A stretch of 64,000 nucleotides of DNA from an uncultured Leptolyngbyaceae cyanobacterium (GCA_938023035.1 CALIDI010000016.1:62001-126000), one strand, 5' to 3'. Shown: positions 17,928-28,876, counted from the stretch's first letter. Program-made: numbers and translations. Notes: generated by a model from the letters alone, not told the origin.

Positions 17928-20900
17928 ATGAACAACTCCTTCCTGGATCGACTGCATCACCCTAATCGCCCTGTGATCGTTTTTGACGGGGCCATGGGTA
18001 CCAATTTGCAGGTGCAAAATCTCACTGCTGCAGATTTTGGGGGTGCTGAGTATGAGGGTTGCAATGAGTATCTGGTGATTACAAAGCCCGATGCCGTCGC
18101 CAAAGTGCATCGAGACTTTTTGGCCGCAGGAGCAGACGTCATTGAGACTGACACCTTTGGCGCAACCAAGACGGTGTTGGCTGAATACAACCTGGCCGAC
18201 AAAGCCTATGAAATCAATTTGACGGCAGCCCGACTTGCCAAGCAGTGTGCCGCAGAGTTTTCGACGCCAGAGAAGCCGCGCTTTGTGGCAGGCTCGATCG
18301 GGCCAACCACAAAATTGCCTACCCTAGGCCACATTGACTATGACACGATGCGAGCTGCCTTTGCAGAACAGGCGGAGGGCTTGTGGGATGGTGGGGTGGA
18401 TTTGTTTTTGGTAGAAACCTGTCAGGATGTTTTGCAGATTAAGGCTGCCCTCAATGGGATTGAGGAAGTTTTTGCGCGAAAGGGGGCGCGCCGCCCGCTG
18501 ATGGTCTCTGTCACTATGGAAGTGCAGGGCACCATGCTGGTGGGTTCTGATGTCGCTGCGATGCTGACAATTTTGGAACCTTTCCCCATTGACATTCTGG
18601 GGCTAAATTGCGCTACTGGCCCCGATCGCATGGCCGAACATATCAAATATCTAACTCAGCACGCTCCCTTTGTCATCTCCTGTATTCCCAATGCGGGCAT
18701 TCCCGAAAATGTCGGGGGCCATGCCCATTACAAGTTGACCCCGATCGAGCTACGGATGGCGCTGCACCGCTTTGTTGAAGATTTGGGGGTACAGGTGATT
18801 GGGGGCTGCTGTGGTACCCGCCCCGAGCATATTGCCCAACTGGCTACCATTGCGGCTGAGTTGCAGCCCAAGCAACGCCCTATCCGCCTGCCCCGATGGG
18901 AGCTGAATGGGGCGGCTGTGCCCCTGGATCCACGCCCTGCCTTAAACTACGTGCCGGCGGCGGCTTCCATCTATGCAGCCCAACCCTACGAACAAGATAA
19001 TTCCTTCTTAATCGTGGGAGAACGGCTAAATGCCAGTGGCTCTAAGAAAGTGCGGGAGTTACTGAATGCCGAAGATTGGGATGGGCTAGTGTCTGTGGCG
19101 CGATCGCAGGTCAAAGAAGGTGCCCATATCCTCGATGTCAATGTGGATTATGTCGGGCGGGATGGGGTAAAAGACATGCGGGAACTGGTGTCCCGCCTGG
19201 TTACCAACGTCAACCTGCCCCTCATGCTGGACTCGACCGAGTGGGAAAAGATGGAAGCGGGCCTCAAGGTCGCAGGTGGCAAGTGTATCCTGAACTCCAC
19301 CAACTACGAAGATGGGGAAGAGCGCTTTCTTAAGGTTTTGGAGTTGGCCAAAACCTACGGGGCCGGGGTTGTCGTCGGCACCATTGATGAAGAAGGCATG
19401 GCCCGTACCACTGAGAAAAAGTTTCAGATTGCCCAGCGGGCCTATCGTCAAGCGTTAGAGTTTGGCATCCCTGCCCATGAAATTTTCTTTGATACGCTGG
19501 CCTTACCCATCTCAACTGGGATTGAAGAAGATCGGGCTAACGGCAAAGCCACTATCGAATCCATTCGGCTCATTCGCGAGCATTTGCCAGGCTGCCATAT
19601 TTTGCTGGGCGTATCAAATATCTCCTTTGGCTTGAGTCCCGCGGCTCGGATCGTGCTGAACTCCATGTTTCTGCATGAGGCTATTCAGGCGGGGATGGAT
19701 GGAGCGATCGTCAGTGCCGCCAAAATCTTGCCGCTCGCCAAAATCGAACCAGAGCATCAGCAAATATGCCGTGATCTGATCTACGATCGCCGCCGATTTG
19801 AGGGCGGTATCTGCGTCTATGACCCCCTTGCTCAGTTGACCACCCTGTTTGAAGGGGTATCGGCAAAGGCTGCCCGTTCTGGTGATGCGCTTGCCGATCT
19901 ACCCATTGAAGAACGGCTGAAGCGCCACATCATTGATGGCGAACGCATTGGGTTAGAAACCACCCTGGCAGAGGCCCTGCAACACTATGAACCGCTGCAT
20001 ATCATCAACACCTTTTTGCTGGATGGTATGAAGGTGGTAGGCGACTTGTTTGGTTCTGGACAGATGCAGTTGCCCTTTGTGTTGCAATCGGCAGAAACAA
20101 TGAAGGCGGCCGTGGCTTACCTAGAACCCCGCATGGAAAAGAGTGAAACTGGCGGAGCATGTAAGGGCACGCTTCTGATTGCCACAGTCAAAGGAGATGT
20201 TCACGACATTGGTAAAAACTTAGTAGATATCATTCTTTCTAACAATGGCTACCGGGTGATCAACTTGGGCATCAAACAACCTGTCGAAAACATTATTGAG
20301 GCCTATGAGCAGCACCAAGCCGATTGCATTGCCATGAGCGGGCTGCTGGTAAAATCGACAGCATTTATGAAAGAGAACCTAGAGGTATTTAATCAGAGAG
20401 GCATTACGGTTCCAGTCATTCTTGGTGGAGCCGCTCTTACCCCTAAGTTTGTCTACGAAGACTGCCAGAATACCTATAAGGGGCGCGTGATCTACGGTAA
20501 AGATGCCTTCTCTGACCTGCATTTTATGGATAAGCTGATGCCCGCCAAGGCCGCAGGCCAATGGGATGACGAGCAAGGCTTTTTGGATGAAGCCGCAAGG
20601 GCTGAATTCTCAGTACCCATTCCCCAGACAGGGGAAGCGATGCCGCCTACGGATGAGGCTCAAACCCCAAGCCATCAACCTGCAACCCATGCAATGGAAG
20701 ATAGTCAACGATCAGAGGCGATCGCGGCGGATATTTTCCGTCCGACTCCGCCCTTCTGGGGCAGCCAAATGCTCAATCCCGATCAGATTCCCTGGGAAGA
20801 AGTGTTCTGGTACCTAGATTTGCAAGCGCTCATCGCGGGACAGTGGCAGTTTCGCAAGCCACGGGAGCAGTCACGGGAGGAATACGACGCTTTTTTGCAA

Positions 20901-21563
20901 GAGCAGGTCTATCCCATCCTGGAAGAATGGAAACAGCGCATCGTTACTGAGAAATTACTTCACCCCCAAGCTATTTATGGCTACTTCCCCTGTCAGGCGG
21001 AAGGGAATGCCCTCTATCTCTACGACCCAGCGATCGCCACCCAGGGCACCTTAGCGAATCAGGAACCAATTGCCACGTTTCACTTTCCCCGGCAAAAATC
21101 CCTGCGCCGCTACTGCATTGCAGATTTCTATGCTCCCAAGGAACTCGGACAAGTTGATGTCTTTCCGATGCAGGCGGTCACCATGGGAGAAATTGCAACG
21201 GAGTACGCCCGCCAGTTGTTTGAGGCCAATCAATACACCGATTACCTTTACTTTCATGGGTTAGCCGTGCAACTCGCCGAGGCTCTAGCCGAATGGGTTC
21301 ACGCCCGTATCCGGCGAGAGCTAGGCATTGGCGATCGCGACCCCGACAATATTCGGGATGTGCTAGCACAACGCTATCAGGGGTCACGCTATAGCTTTGG
21401 TTACCCGGCCTGCCCGAATATTCAGGATCAGTACACTCTTCTGGATTTGCTAGAAACCCAGCGGATGAACCTGTATATGGATGAAAGCGAGCAATTGTAT
21501 CCAGAACAATCCACCACAGCGATTGTGGCGTATCACCCAGCAGCTAAATACTTCAGCGCCTGA
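17928..21563 (+). CDS. metH: cobalamin-dependent methionine synthase
   Basis: A 1211-residue enzyme methylating homocysteine from methyl-tetrahydrofolate through methylcobalamin. There are four modules in order. The homocysteine domain (about 1-330) has zinc cysteines in GLNCATGP and [10 protein letters not shown]. The folate domain spans about 340-610 ([14 protein letters not shown]). The B12 cap and Rossmann domain (about 640-880) carries the lower-ligand motif GDVHDIGKN, His at about 759. The AdoMet reactivation domain (about 950-1211) has [11 protein letters not shown]. The protein is complete. ATG 17928 is preferred over TTG 17919. Cyanobacteria make pseudocobalamin, so this form probably uses it (inference). 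It is a single gene with no riboswitch recognised upstream. Confidence 0.98.
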   Translation: MNNSFLDRLHHPNRPVIVFDGAMGTNLQVQNLTAADFGGAEYEGCNEYLVITKPDAVAKVHRDFLAAGADVIETDTFGATKTVLAEYNLADKAYEINLTAARLAKQCAAEFSTPEKPRFVAGSIGPTTKLPTLGHIDYDTMRAAFAEQAEGLWDGGVDLFLVETCQDVLQIKAALNGIEEVFARKGARRPLMVSVTMEVQGTMLVGSDVAAMLTILEPFPIDILGLNCATGPDRMAEHIKYLTQHAPFVISCIPNAGIPENVGGHAHYKLTPIELRMALHRFVEDLGVQVIGGCCGTRPEHIAQLATIAAELQPKQRPIRLPRWELNGAAVPLDPRPALNYVPAAASIYAAQPYEQDNSFLIVGERLNASGSKKVRELLNAEDWDGLVSVARSQVKEGAHILDVNVDYVGRDGVKDMRELVSRLVTNVNLPLMLDSTEWEKMEAGLKVAGGKCILNSTNYEDGEERFLKVLELAKTYGAGVVVGTIDEEGMARTTEKKFQIAQRAYRQALEFGIPAHEIFFDTLALPISTGIEEDRANGKATIESIRLIREHLPGCHILLGVSNISFGLSPAARIVLNSMFLHEAIQAGMDGAIVSAAKILPLAKIEPEHQQICRDLIYDRRRFEGGICVYDPLAQLTTLFEGVSAKAARSGDALADLPIEERLKRHIIDGERIGLETTLAEALQHYEPLHIINTFLLDGMKVVGDLFGSGQMQLPFVLQSAETMKAAVAYLEPRMEKSETGGACKGTLLIATVKGDVHDIGKNLVDIILSNNGYRVINLGIKQPVENIIEAYEQHQADCIAMSGLLVKSTAFMKENLEVFNQRGITVPVILGGAALTPKFVYEDCQNTYKGRVIYGKDAFSDLHFMDKLMPAKAAGQWDDEQGFLDEAARAEFSVPIPQTGEAMPPTDEAQTPSHQPATHAMEDSQRSEAIAADIFRPTPPFWGSQMLNPDQIPWEEVFWYLDLQALIAGQWQFRKPREQSREEYDAFLQEQVYPILEEWKQRIVTEKLLHPQAIYGYFPCQAEGNALYLYDPAIATQGTLANQEPIATFHFPRQKSLRRYCIADFYAPKELGQVDVFPMQAVTMGEIATEYARQLFEANQYTDYLYFHGLAVQLAEALAEWVHARIRRELGIGDRDPDNIRDVLAQRYQGSRYSFGYPACPNIQDQYTLLDLLETQRMNLYMDESEQLYPEQSTTAIVAYHPAAKYFSA

Positions 21564-21943
21564 GCCAAAGGCTCTCATCTAGTCACCTCCTCGTCAAGGG
21601 CATGCATTCATGGATGCATTGCCGCTTCAGGATAAACCTAGTGTCTATAGGCACCGACAGTAGTTAGACACTGCTCTAGTTCTGGGGTATGCTCCATCGC
21701 GTGTGGGCGAGCTTGATAGATAATGTCACCTAAACTGAAGGCGTCCCTCTGGCTTAACTTCGATGTAACTGGAAACCCAACCCATACGATGCTTGTCCGT
21801 AGTTCCTGTCCAAAATCTAAAAATGGTGCGAGATACTCAGTCGCGCAATCCATCTGAGAGTGAAAGTCTGGTATGAGCAAGGTTCGCGCTTCTGATGCAG
21901 ATTCGCAACAAAAGCACCCTACGAAAGTTTGGTATGAGCGGGG
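21564..21943. other. spacer between metH and the histidine kinase gene
   Basis: Convergent spacer. A minus-strand frame at 21638-21880 (80 codons) reads moderately protein-like but I recognise no family, and no ribosome-binding site is clear. It could be a gene remnant. No terminator with a T-run. Confidence 0.35.
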
Positions 21944-23365
21944 TTAGCTCACTTCATGAACTGGTAGGGAGACTGTAACCCGTGTGCCCTGGTGCAGGGT
22001 GCTCTCAATGTAAATGCTGCCATGGTGATTCTGGGCGATCGCCTGGGCAATCGCCAGACCCAGACCAGAACCCTTGCTAGAAGCCTGGGCACGCGCCGGA
22101 TCAACCCGATAAAAGCGCTCAAATAGTTGAGGAAGCGCCTCTGATGGAATGCCGATCCCTGTATCAAGGATGGTCACTTGTAGGGTCGGGTGGCTAGGCT
22201 TGCCTGTGCGCTCCAGGTTGACCTGCACCTTGCCACCAGAGGGTGTATATTGCACACCGTTCCCTATCAGATTTGTGAAAAGGCGAGCAAGTTGGTCGCG
22301 ATCGGCGGAAAGCGTGGCCCATGTCGAAGTTTCTGGGTTTATAGCAGCAGCTTCTATTCCGTGGTTTGAGAGACTTTCCTGGTCAGAGTCAGGCTCTATA
22401 GCCACGTTTCCCCTGGGCTTGGTAGCGGGAAAGATCAATTCAAGACTCAGCTCAACACCTTTTTCCTCTGCTAGGGTTTTTTGCTCCTCCACCACATCAC
22501 AGAGCAAATCGTCCAGAGCGACAGGAGTAAACTGGGGTTGAACCATGCCGCTATCTTGACGGGCCAAAAACAGTAAATCATCCACTAATTTGCCGAGACG
22601 TCGGGTCAGTCGTTCAATCACACGCAAGTGTTGCTGCTGTTCTTTCGGATCGGGATCGGGATCGGCTAAAGCGACCTGGACATTCGTTTGGATGACCGCG
22701 ATTGGGCTGCGCAATTCATGGGAGGCATCGGCTGTAAACTGCTTTAATCGCTGGTAAGAGGCATACACTGGCTGCATCGCTAACCCAGAGAGAAACCAAC
22801 CAATGGCTCCTACGGCTCCAATAATCAGGGCAGTCCAAGCGACTAGGTCAACCAATAACTTGCGGGTAGGTTTCGTGACCTCAAACCAGGGATGGCTGAC
22901 CCGCAAATAACCTAGAACCTGTCGTCCGGTCTCAATTCGGTGGGTCACCTGCCGTAAGGTTAAGGTATCTGCCAGGTTGTCATCCCCTCTAGGGATTTGC
23001 ACCGTTTCACCATTGGGGTTGAGCTGCAACGGTATGGGGAGGGGTTCGGCCAGGGTTGACCAAAGCAACTCTCCCGCGGGATTAAACCACTCCAAATCAA
23101 TGTGATCATCCTCCCCGGTGGCGGCATTGTCGCGAAAGCTTGCTTCGATGTTGACCCGTAGGCTACCGCCCTCTGAGTGAAAGTTGACTGGCTCAATCAC
23201 CAGCGATCGCTGAATCACCTCTACCACATGGTTAAGGGTGTCATCAATCCGCTCAATCAGGGTATTGCGCACATAGAGGTAAAATCCACTAGCAAACAGC
23301 AGGAGCAAAATCGCTGTTACGGTCGTGTACCAAAGCGCCAAACGGCGACGGGTGGTCTGAAACAT
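21944..23365 (-). CDS. two-component sensor histidine kinase
   Basis: A 473-residue membrane kinase. TM1 spans about 10-31 and TM2 about 178-200, flanking a roughly 145-residue extracytoplasmic sensor domain. There is no clear HAMP: the HisKA box FTADASHELRSPIAVIQ follows TM2 closely. HATPase boxes are intact: NLIGNGVQYTPSGG (N box), DTGIGIPSEALPQLFERF (G1/F), GSGLGLAIAQ (G2). An insert of about 35 residues lies before the N box. The layout resembles cyanobacterial metal or redox sensors such as ManS and RppB, but I cannot decide between them. No response-regulator gene adjoins. It starts 3 nt after the redoxin gene's stop, so the two are cotranscribed. Confidence 0.9.
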   Translation of the reverse strand: MFQTTRRRLALWYTTVTAILLLLFASGFYLYVRNTLIERIDDTLNHVVEVIQRSLVIEPVNFHSEGGSLRVNIEASFRDNAATGEDDHIDLEWFNPAGELLWSTLAEPLPIPLQLNPNGETVQIPRGDDNLADTLTLRQVTHRIETGRQVLGYLRVSHPWFEVTKPTRKLLVDLVAWTALIIGAVGAIGWFLSGLAMQPVYASYQRLKQFTADASHELRSPIAVIQTNVQVALADPDPDPKEQQQHLRVIERLTRRLGKLVDDLLFLARQDSGMVQPQFTPVALDDLLCDVVEEQKTLAEEKGVELSLELIFPATKPRGNVAIEPDSDQESLSNHGIEAAAINPETSTWATLSADRDQLARLFTNLIGNGVQYTPSGGKVQVNLERTGKPSHPTLQVTILDTGIGIPSEALPQLFERFYRVDPARAQASSKGSGLGLAIAQAIAQNHHGSIYIESTLHQGTRVTVSLPVHEVS

Positions 23366-23368
23366 GCC

Positions 23369-23950
23369 TTAACCAAAGTAGGCGGGTTCGTTGCCAGGTT
23401 TCCACTTAATGTTGCAGCCAATACTGGGCTTCTGCTCTGTGGGTACGGGTTGCCCTGCTAACACCCGATCAATCGCGGTTCGTAAATCTTGACCAGTGAC
23501 AGGCAGGCCATTTCCAGGACGGCTATCATCCAATTGCCCACGATAAACCAGGCGGCGATCGCCATCAAACAAAAAGAAATCAGGCGTGCAGGCAGCCGTA
23601 TAGGCTTTGGCCACAGCCTGACTTTCGTCGTAGCAAAAGGGATAGGTAAACCCTAGGGCGATCGCCATCGCCTTGAGGTTTTCTGGCGCATCATCAGGGT
23701 GAGTTTCGACCGCATTTGAACTAATTGCAACCATCCCCAAGCCCGAATGGTTGTAGTCTTTCCCTAGTTTGGCTAGCTCTAGTTGAATGTGCTTTACATA
23801 GGGGCAATGCTGACAGATAAACATCACTAGCAGCGCTGATTTTCCGGCAAACCTGGCCAGGGTAATTGTCTCTCCTGTTACCGTATCTGGTAAGGCAAAA
23901 TCAGGGGCGGGAGTGCCCAGCGCCAGCATAGTAGAGGCCACAAGCACCAT
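23369..23950 (-). CDS. thioredoxin-fold redoxin (AhpC/TSA-like)
   Basis: A 193-residue soluble thioredoxin-like protein with a CxxC active site in MFICQHCPYVKHI, preceded by the redoxin opening GTPAPDFALPDTVTGETITL. The segment ACTPDFFLFDGDRRLVYRGQ is the cis-Pro side of the fold. It is probably a peroxiredoxin-like or thiol reductase protein; the substrate is unknown. ATG 23950 has AGGAG 8 nt upstream. The histidine kinase gene begins 3 nt after this stop, which suggests a functional link between thiol chemistry and the sensor (inference). Confidence 0.87.
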   Translation of the reverse strand: MVLVASTMLALGTPAPDFALPDTVTGETITLARFAGKSALLVMFICQHCPYVKHIQLELAKLGKDYNHSGLGMVAISSNAVETHPDDAPENLKAMAIALGFTYPFCYDESQAVAKAYTAACTPDFFLFDGDRRLVYRGQLDDSRPGNGLPVTGQDLRTAIDRVLAGQPVPTEQKPSIGCNIKWKPGNEPAYFG

Positions 23951-24105
23951 TGAAAATTCTCCTGCAACAGGCTCTTTCTCTGCATTGTAAGAGGTGAGTG
24001 GACGAGTCAGTAAGTGGGTAGGTGAAAGGGTATTCCCAGGCTAGCTTTGCAGGTTGACTTTCTGCTCTTCCCTACGCCTGACTCCCTTCCCCCCTGCTTG
24101 CCCCC

Positions 24106-27100
24106 CTAATGGTGGGAACCTGGTTCCTGACGCAGGGCAAAGGTCAGTACCGTTTCATCAACCCCCTTAAGTTGGAGTGGGCTGACTTTCGTAATTTCCT
24201 CATCCTCCAGATAGTCGGCTACGGCTGCCGATACCAGGATCACCCCAGGAGCTGCTGCTTCTTGGATCCGCGAGGCAATGTTAATGCAGGGGCCGATCGC
24301 TGTGTAGTCAGACCGTTCTGCCGCCCCAAACATACCGACTACCGCCGTGCCCTGGTGGATGCCACACCGAAACTGAACTTCATTTTCAATCCCCTGCTCT
24401 CGCCAGCGCTGATTCAATTGCTTGAGCTTGGCCCGCATTTGGCGAGCTGTGGTCACAGCTCGCGCCACCTGCTCATTGGGGCTGAGTTCTTCTGGAGCTC
24501 CAAACATGACCAAAATGGCATCCCCCATAAACTTATCGATGGTGCCCCCCTGCTCAAAAATGACATGGGTCATCTCTGTCAGATATTCATTCAGCAGTTC
24601 AGCAACCCGCCGCGATCGCAGGGTATTAGAAAGTTGGGTAAACCCGACGATATCGCTGAAGACCACGGTGACCATACGAGGCTCTGGGCGCAGATCTAGC
24701 ACTAACTCTCCCCGGGCAGCCCGTTGCACCATGGAGGGTGGCAAAAATCGCTTCAATACCGACTCTGTCAGGTAAGTATTCAGCTCAGCGACGCGCCGTT
24801 CATTTTCCTTAAGTGCTAGTAGATTGTGGACTTCAGCCAGCAACTCGCGATCGCTAAAGGGCTTTGACAAATAGGCATCTGCCCCTTTCTCAACCCCCTC
24901 AATCCGGGTATCTTCATCGGCCTTGGCGGTTAAGAGAATAATTGGCATTCCTCGCAAGGCTTCGTTTTCTCGAATCATCCGGATCAGATCTAACCCAGAC
25001 ACCTGGGGCATCATCAAGTCAGTAATCATCAGGTTAGACTGAGTGGCCTGCGCTACCCGAAAGCCCTCTGCCCCATTGCGAGCAGTTGCAACTTGGTAAC
25101 CCTGTGCACGCAAAATTCCAGAGACATAAGCTCGCAAGTCAGGATTATCATCCACAACCAATATCTTGGCAGCTTTTGAGTCGTCAGCGGTAATCAGCTC
25201 ATCCTCTTGGGATGGCTCATCCTGGCCATCTACTTCGATATCAGCCAGTTCAATCGCTGCCCGTGTCGGTTGAATCTCCGCCTGAATATCGAGAACTTGC
25301 TGCGGGGGCAAATGGGCTGACCCAGTTTGTAACCACAGCGTAAAGTGGGTACCTGCACCGTAGGTAGAATCAACGGAAATTTGGCCACCATGGAGCTCGA
25401 CCAGCTCTTTGACCAAGGCTAACCCCAAACCGCTCCCTTCGTAGCTGCGGTTGGCGCTCCCCTCTGCCTGCCGAAACCGCTCGAACAAATGGGGAATTTG
25501 ATCGGGGCGAATGCCAATGCCCGTATCACTGACTTTAAGCAAACAATGATCGCCAGCAGGTTCCAAAGTGACACTGATACGACCGCCGCTGGGCGTGAAT
25601 TTCATTGCATTGGACAATAGGTTATAGAGAACCTTGTCAAATTTCTCAATATCTAGATAAACAGAGTTACAGGGTTCCAAATGGGTCGTGAGGGTAATTC
25701 CCTTTTTGGCACAGTAGGGATGAAAGGCCGTCACCGTTTGTGTGATGAAATCAACCAGGTTACAGGGGCGAAAGGTGGGCTGCATTCGACCTGCATCCAA
25801 CCGCTGTAGGTCAAGCAACTGGTTCACCAGGCGTAGCAGCCGGCGCGAATTGCGCAGGGCAATTTCTGCCTGCTCATAGGGCAAGCCACTTCTATTGGCG
25901 ATCGCTGCTTCTAGTGGGCCAATAATTAGAGTCAGCGGCGTGCGAAATTCGTGGGAGATGTTTTGGAAAAATTCTGTCTTTTGCCGATCTAGCTCAATCA
26001 GTTGCTCGGCCTGTTGTCGAGTCTTCTGATAAAGTCGAGATTGTTGCACGGCGATCGCCGCTTGGGAGGCAACGGTTTGGGCTAGATCAATCTCAGAAGC
26101 CTGCCAGTAGCGGGGATGATGATTTTGCCGCAGAGAAATACTACCGATAATCTTGCCATCAGCAATCAGAGGCACCACTAACAGGGCGCGCGCCCGCGAG
26201 CGAAAGGGCTGATCGGCTGGGGCCATTTCTGGATAATGATCCAAATCATTGAGCACGACGGGCTGCTGTGTCGTCAACAACTGGCGTAATACCGGGTTGC
26301 CAGTGATTGGCACGACGGATTTTGGTAAGGGTCGGTGACTGGTAGGCGTCTCTGCTGCCGACAAAAACGAAGTGGGTAGGTGCAGAGGGGCGATCGCCTC
26401 AGCTTCGCCGCTAGCTTCATGCAGCCCAACGCATTGAACAAACTCGTCTTCCTCCGTCCATAGGGAAAGAGCGCAACCATCGGTATGAAGTGCCTGCCCT
26501 AACTGTTGAGTAATGGCAGCAAAAATTTCCTGGGGGTCTAAACTTGAACGAATCGCTGCCGTGATGGTGTTAATCAACGCTTCCCGCTTCGCTGCCGCCC
26601 TTACCTGCTCATAGGCGCGCGCTTGAGAGAGCGCAAGCGCAGCCTGGTCGGCCACCATCACCAGCAGTTGCACTTCGTCATCTTGCCAGATACGTTGGCT
26701 CTCCCATTGATGCAAGGCGAGCACTGCCACCAATTCCTGCTGGCACATTAAAGGTATCAGCAAGCTAGAGCGAATCTGGGCGGCTTCGAGTTGTTGCCGA
26801 TAGCGCCGCATGGTGGGATCATCAGTCTGAAAGCGCTCATCGGTCACCACATCTGGCACAACTTGAACCCCATGGGTCTCCCAAATTATCTCGATCAGGG
26901 TTTGTCTAAACTCGGCTAGGGGTTGAGGCGTTGAGACCCCATTGCTGAGATAAATACAACAATCCGACCGGTTCAGTTGCCCATTTTGGTAGGGAACTGC
27001 CAGACAAGCATTCACCTCCAGAATATGGCCAATGGTTTCAGCCAGCGTTTCCAGAATCTGGCGATAACTGAGGGCACTACGAATCGTATTGGTAACGGCA

Positions 27101-27546
27101 TTTAGAAGGGACTCTTGCCGCAGCGATCGCCGCAGCTCTTGTGTTCTCGTCTTCAAGACATTGTGAGTGTCTACCGCTTGGCGTACCACCGCCTTTAACT
27201 CTTCATCATCCCACGGCTTCGTGACGTACTTAAACACTTTGCCAGAGTTAATCGCCTCAACCAGATCCTCCACATCTGTGTAGCCGGTCAAAATAATCCG
27301 AATAATATCAGGGTATTGAGTTGCCGTTAAGCTGAGAAACTCAGTTCCACTCATCAGGGGCATGCGCTGGTCAGAGATAATCACAGCCACATCTCCTTCC
27401 TGCGCCAAGATATCGAGCGCTTTTGGCCCGTTCTCTGCCCGTAGCACGTGAAATTCTCGATAAAAGGTGCGATAAAGCAAATCTAAATTGTCTGGTTCGT
27501 CATCTACAACCAGCAGCTTAGGCTTTTGATTTGCTTGAGCTTTCAT
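24106..27546 (-). CDS. cyaC: multi-domain adenylate cyclase with two receiver domains, GAFs and a histidine kinase (CyaC type)
   Basis: A 1146-residue soluble signalling protein making cAMP under phosphorelay control. Domains in order: receiver 1 (about 9-125, phospho-acceptor Asp59 in IISDQRMP), GAF 1 (about 150-310), GAF 2 (about 320-510), HisKA (FFQNISHEFRTPLTLIIG, His about 533), HATPase (about 640-750, DTGIGIRPDQIPHLFERF), receiver 2 (about 790-910, Asp in ITDLMMP), and a class III cyclase (about 955-1110). Cyclase metal residues are in FSDIVGFT and FMGDAILVMF. The adenine-selecting pair Lys (DKFMGD) and Thr (DYTAIG) and the catalytic Asn/Arg (INIASR) are present. The order matches CyaC of Anabaena and Spirulina. 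ATG 27546 is chosen because the 39 codons above it look like leader. Confidence 0.93.
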   Translation of the reverse strand: MKAQANQKPKLLVVDDEPDNLDLLYRTFYREFHVLRAENGPKALDILAQEGDVAVIISDQRMPLMSGTEFLSLTATQYPDIIRIILTGYTDVEDLVEAINSGKVFKYVTKPWDDEELKAVVRQAVDTHNVLKTRTQELRRSLRQESLLNAVTNTIRSALSYRQILETLAETIGHILEVNACLAVPYQNGQLNRSDCCIYLSNGVSTPQPLAEFRQTLIEIIWETHGVQVVPDVVTDERFQTDDPTMRRYRQQLEAAQIRSSLLIPLMCQQELVAVLALHQWESQRIWQDDEVQLLVMVADQAALALSQARAYEQVRAAAKREALINTITAAIRSSLDPQEIFAAITQQLGQALHTDGCALSLWTEEDEFVQCVGLHEASGEAEAIAPLHLPTSFLSAAETPTSHRPLPKSVVPITGNPVLRQLLTTQQPVVLNDLDHYPEMAPADQPFRSRARALLVVPLIADGKIIGSISLRQNHHPRYWQASEIDLAQTVASQAAIAVQQSRLYQKTRQQAEQLIELDRQKTEFFQNISHEFRTPLTLIIGPLEAAIANRSGLPYEQAEIALRNSRRLLRLVNQLLDLQRLDAGRMQPTFRPCNLVDFITQTVTAFHPYCAKKGITLTTHLEPCNSVYLDIEKFDKVLYNLLSNAMKFTPSGGRISVTLEPAGDHCLLKVSDTGIGIRPDQIPHLFERFRQAEGSANRSYEGSGLGLALVKELVELHGGQISVDSTYGAGTHFTLWLQTGSAHLPPQQVLDIQAEIQPTRAAIELADIEVDGQDEPSQEDELITADDSKAAKILVVDDNPDLRAYVSGILRAQGYQVATARNGAEGFRVAQATQSNLMITDLMMPQVSGLDLIRMIRENEALRGMPIILLTAKADEDTRIEGVEKGADAYLSKPFSDRELLAEVHNLLALKENERRVAELNTYLTESVLKRFLPPSMVQRAARGELVLDLRPEPRMVTVVFSDIVGFTQLSNTLRSRRVAELLNEYLTEMTHVIFEQGGTIDKFMGDAILVMFGAPEELSPNEQVARAVTTARQMRAKLKQLNQRWREQGIENEVQFRCGIHQGTAVVGMFGAAERSDYTAIGPCINIASRIQEAAAPGVILVSAAVADYLEDEEITKVSPLQLKGVDETVLTFALRQEPGSHH

Positions 27547-28369
27547 GTACCGCTCTCCTGCTGTCCCAACAGTTGAACGAATCTTCTGCATAGGGGATAG
27601 ACACTGCTTTAAGATAGACACTGCTTCAAAGTAGATGCCAACCGATCTTGATTGTAGGGGCACTCGTTACAATTAGGGTAACTGGCCTAGTGCAACTGCC
27701 TCAGGACAGTTTTTGCTCTCACATTGTTTACACGCGCCCCGTTGCACGCATAACAAACACCCCCTGATGAGCGAGGCACTTTAACAGGAGGGGCACCCTC
27801 TAACCATTCTATTATCCTGATTTTATTCTGCTTCTGCGTTTATTCCATACCCACGCCTTGCTGTCAGCGCTCTAGCCGTTCATTGGTAATCCGTCAATGG
27901 TTGGGCTATTCATTACTCAGGTTTCCCTGCGAACCAAAAGATATAACGTCCTCTGCGGGCCTTACACCGGGTCAGAGCAACCACTCCCTAACGCTTCGAG
28001 GAGTAGAGTCTGCAGAAAAACCTAACTTATTCTTCTACGCGTTAGCCCCTAAACCGGGTTAATTCTCAACAGATGCTATAAACAAGATGGGATCGGTTTA
28101 CGTCAAGTCAGCTTAGAGAAGCAAATTAGAGAAGCAAAAGACGATAAGCTGAGTTTTGCTAAGAGGAGTTTGTTCAATTGTTAGCTGACGCTGTAACCGA
28201 AGCAAAAGGCTGCCAAAATGCGTTGAATGGGGTCAATTGTACTGTTTTTTGTACTGCTTAGCTAAATTAAATGCCGCAAATTGATCAATGCGAGATACGA
28301 TATGCAGACCTCTGTAAGTTGCCTTTACCTCACGTTTAGCTGACATTATTCTGCCTGGAGTTTTCTAAA
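27547..28369. other. divergent spacer between cyaC and nrdR
   Basis: 823 bp without a convincing gene. It holds two short tandem duplications: GATAGACACTGCTTTAA at 27596-27612 with a 16/17 match at 27613-27629 in the cyaC leader, and TTAGAGAAGCAAA twice at 28113-28138. There is also a direct repeat TTGTACTG at 28237-28244 and 28249-28256 upstream of nrdR. No tRNA or known ncRNA recognised. Confidence 0.5.
28237..28256 (+). promoter_or_regulatory. candidate operator upstream of nrdR
   Basis: TTGTACTG occurs twice with a 12-bp period. The half-sites also form a palindrome GTAC-N8-GTAC, which can be read as GTA-N10-TAC. This is a wider spacing than the usual NtcA box (GTA-N8-TAC) and does not fit the cyanobacterial LexA box. 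Regulator unknown. Confidence 0.3.
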
Positions 28370-28876
28370 ATGCGGTGTCCCTTTTGCCAGCATCCTGATA
28401 ACCGAGTGCTCGAGTCGCGTTCGGCAGAATCTGGCCAGAGTGTGCGGCGACGGCGGGAATGTTTAAAGTGTGCACGGCGATTTACAACCTACGAGCGCAT
28501 TGAGTTTGTACCAATTACTGTGATTAAACGTAGCGGCGATCGCGAATCGTTTGACCGGTCTAAACTCTTAAGAGGAATTGTGCGGGCTTGTGAAAAAACA
28601 GGGATTTCTAATGAGCGGCTAGAATCTTTGGTAGATGAGATTGAGGCAGAACTCCAACAGCGATCAGCCCATGAAGTCAAAAGTAGTGAAATTGGTGAAT
28701 TGGTCTTAGAAAGTTTACGGCCCCTAAATGAAGTGGCCTACATTCGCTTTGCCTCCGTTTATCGAAAGTTTCAGGGAATTCGCGATTTTGTTGATACCCT
28801 GGATCATCTTCAAAATAGTGGCAATCATTCTATTCATGAGGAAGCCTCTACATCCGATTTGCAGCTTCAAAATTAA
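28370..28876 (+). CDS. nrdR: transcriptional repressor NrdR
   Basis: A 168-residue repressor of ribonucleotide reductase genes. The N-terminal zinc ribbon has [17 protein letters not shown] and [17 protein letters not shown] (four cysteines at 3, 6, 31, 34). The ATP-cone follows ([20 protein letters not shown]), as the nucleotide sensor. Length is normal. No reductase gene is in the window, so its targets lie elsewhere. GGAG at 28358-28361 precedes the ATG. It is followed by the structured repeat at 28890 and then rpsA. Confidence 0.96.
   Translation: MRCPFCQHPDNRVLESRSAESGQSVRRRRECLKCARRFTTYERIEFVPITVIKRSGDRESFDRSKLLRGIVRACEKTGISNERLESLVDEIEAELQQRSAHEVKSSEIGELVLESLRPLNEVAYIRFASVYRKFQGIRDFVDTLDHLQNSGNHSIHEEASTSDLQLQN

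Noticed and set aside
22640-22680. Tandem GATCGG repeat in the histidine kinase gene
   Set aside because: It encodes a short Asp-Pro run within the frame and needs no other explanation.
27760-27810. CTGATGAG motif suggesting a hammerhead ribozyme
   Set aside because: The second core strand (GAAA at the right place) and the three flanking stems are missing.
28369-28370. psbT or another small photosystem gene near nrdR
   Set aside because: No frame in 27547-28369 encodes a recognisable short hydrophobic photosystem peptide.
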